A stretch of DNA of 64,000 nt from JANQRA01 sp035550735. GTDB taxonomy: Bacteria; Actinomycetota; Acidimicrobiia; Spongiisociales; ZC4RG35. Positions 58,586 through 64,000 of the stretch are shown in pieces; position 1 is the first letter of the stretch, and every line of letters starts with the position of its first letter. Below the pieces are notes generated by a model. That model was not told where the DNA came from and ran no database searches. It saw only the letters and a list, made by a program, of their open reading frames with translations. The position numbers were made by a program, and so were the translations under genes. The stretch lies in assembly GCA_035550735.1 (NCBI GenBank), contig DASZOM010000033.1, positions 25,433 through 89,432 of the forward strand. The letters run 5' to 3'.

Positions 58586-59641
58586 ATGAAGATCGTCCAC
58601 GTCGTGGGCACCGGCACGATCGGCGAGCCGCTGATCGGCCTTCTCGCTGACAACAAGGAGGCTTTCGGCCTCGACGAAGTCACCTTCCACAAGCGAACCC
58701 CCCTGGTGACCGAGAAGGCCAAGGTCGAGGATCTGGTGCGAAGGGGCGCCAACCTGGCGGTCGACGACAACCGCAAGGCCACCTTCGAGGAGCTGGGCCA
58801 CACCCCGAAGTACGAGACCATGGAGGCGATCGAGCGGGCCACCGTGGTCATCGACTGCACGCCGGTAGGCAATGAGATGAAGGACGAGTTCTACAAGTCC
58901 GCCACCGGCCCCATCGGCTTCATGGCGCAGGGATCGGAGTACGGGTTCGGGAAGATGTACGCCCGGGGCATCAACGACGAGGCGCTCGTCCCCGGGGACG
59001 ACAAGTTCCTCCACATCGTCAGTTGCAACACCCACAACATCGCGGTGTTGATCAAGGCCCTGGCCATGGACTCGGACGGGAGCAACCATCTCTCCGACGG
59101 CCGGTTCCTCTGCATGCGGAGGGCCAACGACATCTCACAGGACAGCGGGTTCATCGCCAGCCCGGTGGTCGGCGGGCACAGCGACGAGAGATTCGGCACC
59201 CACCATGCCCGTGACGCCCACGACCTCTTCTCCACGCTCGGATACGACCTCAACATCCACTCGTCCGCGATCAAGCTGAACACGCAGTACATGCACTCGT
59301 TGCACTTCTCGTTGACACTCGACCGCGACATCGACATGGCCGAGATACACGACCGGCTCGACGAGAACACGAGGATCGCCACGACCCACAAGAAGTCGGC
59401 AAACCAGGTGTTCTCCTTCGGGCGCGACCACGGCTACTACGGGCGCATCCTCAGCCAGGCTGTCGTGGCCCTGGAGACCCTGGCGGTCCGGAACGGCAAC
59501 GAGATCGTCGGCTTCTCCTTCACCCCGCAGGACGGCAACCCGTTGCTCTCCACCATCGCAGCCATGCTCTGGTACCTCGATCGCAGCACCATGGACGAGC
59601 GGATCAACATCCTCCGCCGGTACCTGTTCCCCGAGATCTGA
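58586..59641 (+). CDS. Type II (archaeal-type) glyceraldehyde-3-phosphate dehydrogenase homologue
   Basis: The 351-residue protein matches the layout of archaeal GAPDH II, not bacterial GapA. It has an N-terminal Rossmann G-T-G-T-I-G, I-D-C-T-P-x-G-N near 89-95, F-M-A-Q-G-S-E-Y-G-F-G-K, the catalytic S-C-N (Cys147) in V-S-C-N-T-H-N, R-R-A-N-D-I-S-Q near 190 and a T-H-H-A-R-D-A-H region. H-K-R-T-P after strand 2 suggests NADP(H) binding. GGAGG 8 nt upstream sets ATG 58586. A TTGACA at 58501 may be its -35. The substrate may differ from glyceraldehyde phosphate, because bacterial members are divergent. Confidence 0.78.
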   Translation: MKIVHVVGTGTIGEPLIGLLADNKEAFGLDEVTFHKRTPLVTEKAKVEDLVRRGANLAVDDNRKATFEELGHTPKYETMEAIERATVVIDCTPVGNEMKDEFYKSATGPIGFMAQGSEYGFGKMYARGINDEALVPGDDKFLHIVSCNTHNIAVLIKALAMDSDGSNHLSDGRFLCMRRANDISQDSGFIASPVVGGHSDERFGTHHARDAHDLFSTLGYDLNIHSSAIKLNTQYMHSLHFSLTLDRDIDMAEIHDRLDENTRIATTHKKSANQVFSFGRDHGYYGRILSQAVVALETLAVRNGNEIVGFSFTPQDGNPLLSTIAAMLWYLDRSTMDERINILRRYLFPEI

Positions 59642-59648
59642 GGGCGTC

Positions 59649-59900
59649 TTGGAGTCCCGGGCGAGGGTGTTCGCCGAGGAGGCCATCCGTGCGCTCGGTC
59701 GTCTCGATGCGGCGACGGCCCGCACCTCGATCTCCCTCGCCTTCGACGCCGACCACAAGATCGACGCCCTGGCCGACGCCGTCTATCTGGCGTGCTCCGA
59801 GATCGAGGAGCAGAACCGGGTGACCACTTCCACCTGGAACACCCTCGCCGACGCCGTGGACCCCGAGCTCGTCTCGGTGGTCGAGGCGACCCGCACCTGA
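59649..59900 (+). CDS. Small helical hypothetical protein
   Basis: An 83-residue, mostly helical protein starting with TTG 7 nt after the GAPDH-like stop. It is rich in Ala, Glu and Asp, with no cysteines or membrane segments. The close spacing suggests co-transcription. I recognise no family. Confidence 0.5.
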   Translation: MESRARVFAEEAIRALGRLDAATARTSISLAFDADHKIDALADAVYLACSEIEEQNRVTTSTWNTLADAVDPELVSVVEATRT

Positions 59901-59931
59901 GGTACAGATCGGCGGTCCTAACCTCCCCGCC

Positions 59932-61164
59932 GTGATCGTCGAGGTCGTCGCAGTGGGGACCGAGCTGCTGCTCGGGCAGATCGTCAACACCAACGCCGCT
60001 CAGATCGGGTCGATGCTGGCCGAGCACGGTCTCGACGCCCATTTCCAGCAGGTGGTGGGCGACAACCTGGGCCGGGTGGCGACCGCGATCAGGACCGCGA
60101 TGGAGCGGGCGGACGCCGTCGTCATCACGGGTGGGATCGGGCCCACCCGGGACGACCTCACCCGGGAGGCACTGTGCGAGGCCACCGGGCGGGAGATGGT
60201 CGTCGACGACGGCTACGCCGAGCATCTCCGACGCCGGTGGGAGGAGCGGGGCCGGGAGATGCCCGAGTCGAACCTGCGTCAGGCACAACATCCCGAGGGA
60301 GCCGAGCTGATGAGCAACCCCAAGGGGTCAGCCCCCGGCCTGTTCCTAGAGCATCAGGGCACCCTGGTCTTCTGCGTGCCTGGCGTGCCCGAGGAGATGG
60401 AATATCTCATGGAGGAGGAGGTGCTGGCCCGGATCCTCCAGCGATCGGGTGGCCCCTCGGCGGTGGTCAGCCGTGTGTTGCGCACCTGGGGTGAGAGCGA
60501 GGCGAAAGTCGGGGAGATCCTCGACGATCTCTATCAGGGCTCGACGAATCCGTCGATCGCCTTTCTCGCCTCGGGAGGTGAGATCAAGGTTCGGATCACG
60601 GCCAAGGCGGACACCAACGCGGCCGCCAACGCGATGATCGAGCCGGTCGCCGCCGAGGTGGGTAGGCGGCTCGCTCCCTGGCTCTTCGGTGTGGACGGTG
60701 AGACGGTCCACGAGATCATCTTCCGTGCCCTCGACGACCGGGGATGGACCATCGGCACCGCCGAGTCGATGACGGGTGGCATGGTGGCCGCGGCGCTCAC
60801 CTCCCAGCCGGGAGCCTCGGCGTGGGTGCGTGGGGGTCTCGTCGCCTACGACCACGAGTTGAAGGGCCGTCTCCTCGGTGTCACGGACCTCACCACCGTG
60901 GTCGACATCGAGACCGCGGTGGAGATGGCACAGGGCGGACGGGAGTTGCTCGGAGCCGACGTCGTGGTCGCGGTGACCGGGTCGGCGGGCCCAGAACCGC
61001 TGGAGAAGCCGCCCGGGACCATCGTGATCGCCGTCGCCACCCCCGAAGCTGCGAGGGGACGCGAACTGAGGATGCCCGGTGACCGTGAGCGGGTACGCGC
61101 ATATGGCGCCACCAGTGCCCTCCACTCCGCCCGTCTCGCCGTCACCGGGAAATGGTGGACCTAG
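59932..61164 (+). CDS. cinA: CinA, NMN deamidase / ADP-ribose pyrophosphatase-like
   Basis: A 410-residue two-domain CinA. The N-terminal COG1058/MoCF-like domain has V-G-T-E-L-L-L-G-Q-I-V-N-T-N and T-G-G-I-G-P-T-R-D-D. The C-terminal PncC-like amidohydrolase domain has T-A-E-S-M-T-G-G and V-T-G-S-A-G-P. It is thought to salvage NMN in the pyridine nucleotide cycle. The start is GTG. The last 13 nt overlap thpR, and the cinA-thpR-recA order is typical. Confidence 0.94.
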   Translation: MIVEVVAVGTELLLGQIVNTNAAQIGSMLAEHGLDAHFQQVVGDNLGRVATAIRTAMERADAVVITGGIGPTRDDLTREALCEATGREMVVDDGYAEHLRRRWEERGREMPESNLRQAQHPEGAELMSNPKGSAPGLFLEHQGTLVFCVPGVPEEMEYLMEEEVLARILQRSGGPSAVVSRVLRTWGESEAKVGEILDDLYQGSTNPSIAFLASGGEIKVRITAKADTNAAANAMIEPVAAEVGRRLAPWLFGVDGETVHEIIFRALDDRGWTIGTAESMTGGMVAAALTSQPGASAWVRGGLVAYDHELKGRLLGVTDLTTVVDIETAVEMAQGGRELLGADVVVAVTGSAGPEPLEKPPGTIVIAVATPEAARGRELRMPGDRERVRAYGATSALHSARLAVTGKWWT

Positions 61165-61697
61165 TCGGCAGGGTCTTCGTGGCTGCCGCCCTGCCCCCGA
61201 CGGTCAGGGTGGCCCTGGCCGACCGGATCTCGGAGATGCGGATCCCGGGCAAGGTGGCCCCACCGGAGAACTGGCACATCACCCTCCGCTTCCTCGACAC
61301 CATCGACCAGGTGACCTACGAGCGCTTCCTGGTCGGTCTGGAGGACGTCCGTCACGAGTTCGCCTTCCCGATCGCCCTCGACGGGTTCGGGGCCTTCCCC
61401 GGCCCGCGCAAGGCGACCGTGTTCTGGGCCGGTCTGGGGACGGGGGCCGTGGAGCTGGCCCAACTCAACGAGGTGCTCGAGGATGCGGCCCAGGCCGCCG
61501 GTCTCGCACCCGAGGAGCGTCCGTTCCATCCTCATCTCACCCTTGCGCGGATCCGGCCGCCGGCGGATGTGCGCGAGCTGATCGACGTCGAGCTGGCGTT
61601 GAGCTGGCGATGCGATCGGGTCATCGTCTACCGGAGTCACCAGGGAAGGGGCGGAGTCAGCTACGAGCCCCTTGACTCGGTGACCCTGATTGGGTAA
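61152..61697 (+). CDS. thpR: RNA 2',3'-cyclic phosphodiesterase
   Basis: A 181-residue 2H-phosphoesterase. The two H-x-T-x motifs are W-H-I-T-L-R-F near residue 42 and P-H-L-T-L-A-R near 130. Such enzymes hydrolyse 2',3'-cyclic phosphates and can ligate tRNA halves in vitro. ATG 61152 overlaps the cinA end by 13 nt. Confidence 0.92.
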   Translation: MVDLVGRVFVAAALPPTVRVALADRISEMRIPGKVAPPENWHITLRFLDTIDQVTYERFLVGLEDVRHEFAFPIALDGFGAFPGPRKATVFWAGLGTGAVELAQLNEVLEDAAQAAGLAPEERPFHPHLTLARIRPPADVRELIDVELALSWRCDRVIVYRSHQGRGGVSYEPLDSVTLIG

Positions 61698-61707
61698 ATC
61701 CTGAGTG

Positions 61708-61721
61708 CGAACACTTGTTCG
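61708..61721. promoter_or_regulatory. LexA box upstream of recA
   Basis: CGAACACTTGTTCG fits the Gram-positive/actinobacterial SOS consensus CGAACRNRYGTTYG with symmetric CGAAC and GTTCG arms. It lies 50 nt before the recA ATG and just upstream of a TAGCAT (61725-61730) that could be the -10. It predicts SOS induction of recA. Confidence 0.85.
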
Positions 61722-61770
61722 GTCTAGCATCTGAATTCTTGTCACAGGTGCCCGATACGGTCTCGATGAG

Positions 61771-63921
61771 ATGAGTCAGGAAGGACGCAGCGTGGAACGC
61801 GACAAAGCACTCGACATGGCGCTGAGCCAGATCGAAAGACAGTTCGGCAAGGGCGCCATCATGCGGATGGGGGAGGCAGCCTTGCGCAAGGTCGACGTCA
61901 TACCCACCGGCGCTCTGGCCCTCGACCTGGCCCTCGGGGTCGGCGGGGTCCCCCGGGGACGCATCGTCGAGGTCTTCGGACCCGAGAGCTCGGGAAAGAC
62001 CACCGTCGCCCTCCACATCGTCGCCGAGGCGCAACGCAACGGTGGCATCGCCGCCTTCATCGACGCCGAGCACGCCCTCGACCCGATCTACGCCCAGGCG
62101 ATCGGGGTCGATGTGGACGAGCTGCTGATCTCCCAGCCAGACACCGGCGAGCAGGCGTTGGAGATCGCCGACATGCTGATCCGCTCCGGGGCCCTCGACG
62201 TGCTGGTCATCGACTCGGTGGCGGCGCTGGTGCCCCGCGCCGAGATCGAGGGGGAGATGGGCGACACCCACGTCGGGCTGCAGGCACGTCTCATGAGCCA
62301 GGCGCTGCGCAAGCTCGCCGGCACTCTCAACAAGTCGCGCACCACCGCGGTGTTCATCAACCAGCTGCGGGAGAAGATAGGAGTGATGTTCGGGTGCATG
62401 TCATATGGCACCCGGATCACCCTCGCTGACGGCACCCAGGAGAGGATCGGCAAGATCGTCAACCAGAGGCTGGATGTCGAGGTGCTCGCCGTGAACCCTG
62501 CGACTGGAGTGGTTGAGCCCAAGCGGATCCTCAACTGGTTCGACAACGGCAACGCCGACGAGTTTCTCCAATTCACGGCGTACAAGCCAGAGGGGAACGG
62601 CAGGGCCCAGTTCGCGGCGACGGCAAACCACCTCGTCTCCACTCCGGGGGGATGGCGCGAGGCCGGGGAGCTGATCGTGGGAGATCGCGTTCTGATACCG
62701 CTGAAGCACTACCTGTCCGAGCAGCAGCTTCAGGTGGTCCTGGGCGGGCTCATGGGTGACGGCTCTGTTTCTCCTAAGCGTGAGCACGCCAATGGCGCCG
62801 GCATCAAATCCCGATTCCGCTTCGGACACGGACCGAAACAGGATGACTACGCCATGTGGAAGGCCGGCTTGCTCGAGGGAGTGCCTCTCAGCATCTCGCC
62901 ACATTCAAAGGGTGGTCTCATGGTCGAGACCACGCCGATGGCGGAGCTCGATGTGCTTCGGGAGGCGGTCTATGTAGGTGGGAAGAAGGTGTTCAGCTGG
63001 GACTACCTCAAGGAGCTGACCCCGCTGGCCCTGGCCATCTGGTATCTCGATGACGGCTCCTTCGCAACGAGACGCAAAGACGGCTCGGCGGGCCGTTCGG
63101 ATATTTGCGTGCAAGCCATGGACTCAGGCACCCGGAAGCGGCTGGTGAGTCATCTCAACGACTCGTTCGGTCTCTCCTGCAAGCTGATCGACCGGGCCGG
63201 CAAGGCGGTGATCATCTTCGATCGTGATGGGACCGAGGCTCTGCACGACCTCGTGGCGCCACATGTTCCCGAGAGCATGGAGTACAAGCTTCTCATCCAT
63301 CATCGAGGTCGCTATGCGATGGAAGTCGAACCGGCCCACGAAAGGTATGAGCTGGTCGCGGTGCCCATCGTGGACATCAGGGTGAAGCCACGTACGAAGA
63401 GCATGCGTCGTTTCGACCTCGAGATCGAGGGTCATCACAACTATCTGGCTGACGGCGTCATGGTTCACAACTCCCCCGAGACGACGCCTGGCGGTCGTGC
63501 CCTCAAGTTCTACTCCTCGGTTCGTCTCGACATCCGACGCATCGAGGCGATCAAGGACGGCACCGACAACGTGGGCAACCGGGTCCGGGTCAAGGTCGTG
63601 AAGAACAAGATGGCGCCGCCGTTCAAGCAGGCCGAGTTCGACATCCTGTACGGCGTCGGCATCTCCCGCGAGGGAAGCCTGCTCGACGTGGCGACCGATA
63701 TGGAGATCGTTCGCAAGAGTGGGGCCTTCTTCTCGTATGGCGATACCCGCCTCGGGCAGGGACGGGAGAACGCCAAGGAGTTCCTCCGCCGTAACCCGGA
63801 GATGGCCGACTCGATCGAGCGTCAGATTCGTGAGTCGGCGACGGGCGTGGCGCCGCTCAAAGTTGCAGTGGCCGTGGGTGATGGCGTTGTGGAAGAAGAG
63901 GAAGACGAGTTCGCCCTCTAG
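61771..63921 (+). CDS. recA: RecA recombinase containing an intein
   Basis: The 716-residue precursor consists of N-extein 1-208, intein 209-567 and C-extein 568-716. Splicing would yield a normal RecA of 357 residues. The exteins show Walker A G-P-E-S-S-G-K-T (70-77), V-L-V-I-D-S-V-A-A-L-V-P, loop L2 broken at M-F-G/S-P-E-T-T, and K-Q-A-E-F-D-I-L-Y-G. The acidic tail is typical. The ATG at 61771 has a weak ribosome site; GTG 61792 has AGGAAGGA upstream and may be the true start. A LexA box lies upstream. The following 79 bases to the window end hold no gene I can support. Confidence 0.96.
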   Translation: MSQEGRSVERDKALDMALSQIERQFGKGAIMRMGEAALRKVDVIPTGALALDLALGVGGVPRGRIVEVFGPESSGKTTVALHIVAEAQRNGGIAAFIDAEHALDPIYAQAIGVDVDELLISQPDTGEQALEIADMLIRSGALDVLVIDSVAALVPRAEIEGEMGDTHVGLQARLMSQALRKLAGTLNKSRTTAVFINQLREKIGVMFGCMSYGTRITLADGTQERIGKIVNQRLDVEVLAVNPATGVVEPKRILNWFDNGNADEFLQFTAYKPEGNGRAQFAATANHLVSTPGGWREAGELIVGDRVLIPLKHYLSEQQLQVVLGGLMGDGSVSPKREHANGAGIKSRFRFGHGPKQDDYAMWKAGLLEGVPLSISPHSKGGLMVETTPMAELDVLREAVYVGGKKVFSWDYLKELTPLALAIWYLDDGSFATRRKDGSAGRSDICVQAMDSGTRKRLVSHLNDSFGLSCKLIDRAGKAVIIFDRDGTEALHDLVAPHVPESMEYKLLIHHRGRYAMEVEPAHERYELVAVPIVDIRVKPRTKSMRRFDLEIEGHHNYLADGVMVHNSPETTPGGRALKFYSSVRLDIRRIEAIKDGTDNVGNRVRVKVVKNKMAPPFKQAEFDILYGVGISREGSLLDVATDMEIVRKSGAFFSYGDTRLGQGRENAKEFLRRNPEMADSIERQIRESATGVAPLKVAVAVGDGVVEEEEDEFAL
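62395..63471 (+). other. RecA intein with LAGLIDADG endonuclease (M. leprae insertion site)
   Basis: The 359-residue intein starts with Cys1 (C-M-S-Y-G-T-R-I) and ends V-M-V-H-N before Ser+1 of the C-extein. Block B is A-A-T-A-N-H-L-V-S-T-P-G-G. The two dodecapeptide motifs are L-G-G-L-M-G-D-G-S (Asp122) and L-A-I-W-Y-L-D-D-G-S (Asp219/Asp220), so the homing endonuclease may be active. The insertion between V-M-F-G and S-P-E-T-T is the RecA-b site used in M. leprae, not the M. tuberculosis site. Several A/T-ending codons inside contrast with the exteins. Confidence 0.95.
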
Positions 63922-64000
63922 GGGAGCAGCGGGCACCAGCTCCACGAGGCCAACCGAGTTGCCGGTCGGTGGCACCATCTCACGAGTCGCCCTACAAACC

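Noticed and set aside
63922..64000. Start of recX after recA (GTG near 63965)
   Set aside because: Only about 12 codons would be in the window, with no ribosome site or recognisable RecX sequence; not supportable.

Overview
The window is GC-rich actinobacterial chromosome with no rRNA, tRNA, IS element or CRISPR array that I could support. The taxonomic hints are a mycothiol-dependent maleylpyruvate isomerase-type protein, two F420/flavin LLM-type oxidoreductases, a DUF222/HNH protein, a RamB-type regulator beside the glyoxylate genes, an actinobacterial LexA box at recA, and a RecA intein of the Mycobacterium leprae type. The genes read most like Acidimicrobiia or a neighbouring deep actinobacterial class; that placement is an inference. 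Genes are dense, with no gap over 300 bases, and many starts overlap the previous stop (ATGA, GTGA, TTGA).

Layout. 1-2 kb (minus): lipoate ligase, a fused dehydroquinase/hydrolase, and a PatB/MalY aminotransferase leaving the window. 2-8 kb: a lipoprotein, an ABC exporter that seems to start at ATC, UspA, flavin reductase, SDR and EamA genes. 8-12.3 kb: the large helicase Lhr. 12.4-15 kb: a small HTH protein, a DUF222 protein with an incomplete HNH domain, YciI, and an HD-GYP phosphodiesterase whose ribosome site lies in a hairpin. 15-21.7 kb (minus operon): VWA/metallopeptidase-like protein, MoxR-type ATPase with altered Walker motifs, LOG, DinB/mycothiol-type protein, BtpA and enoyl-CoA hydratase. 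21.7-27.2 kb: M16 peptidase, small membrane proteins, a DUF4015-like lipoprotein, LLM and PEBP. 27.2-30.2 kb (minus): a P-loop kinase/LLM fusion, thioredoxin-like protein, cyclophilin and MaoC.

30.3-35.2 kb is the conserved dapA-rnj-ftsK block. It is followed by a 2-oxoacid dehydrogenase operon (E1alpha with a ParB-like N-terminal tag, E1beta, E2). The E2 stop overlaps the start of an AhpD-like gene in which an in-frame TGA replaces the second cysteine of the CxxC site. A hairpin that fits a bacterial SECIS follows the TGA, so this is the best candidate for an undescribed or mis-annotated gene here: a selenocysteine AhpD coupled to its probable lipoyl electron donor.

39.3-44.1 kb: an S10 carboxypeptidase, then an ABC-2 export operon with a near-consensus promoter overlapped by a perfect palindrome and ending in its TetR gene. 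44.2-48.6 kb: RamB-type regulator divergent from malate synthase and isocitrate lyase. 48.6-49.8 kb: a DUF4032 gene. 49.8-58.5 kb (minus): a sugar or alpha-glucoside module with GH13 enzyme, MFS transporter, binding protein, two permeases and ATPase, with a strong hairpin between binding protein and permeases. 58.6-64 kb: a type II (archaeal-type) GAPDH homologue, a small protein, cinA, thpR, and recA carrying an intein with both LAGLIDADG motifs. The usually short ftsK-to-recA interval is here expanded to about 26 kb of metabolic and transport genes.
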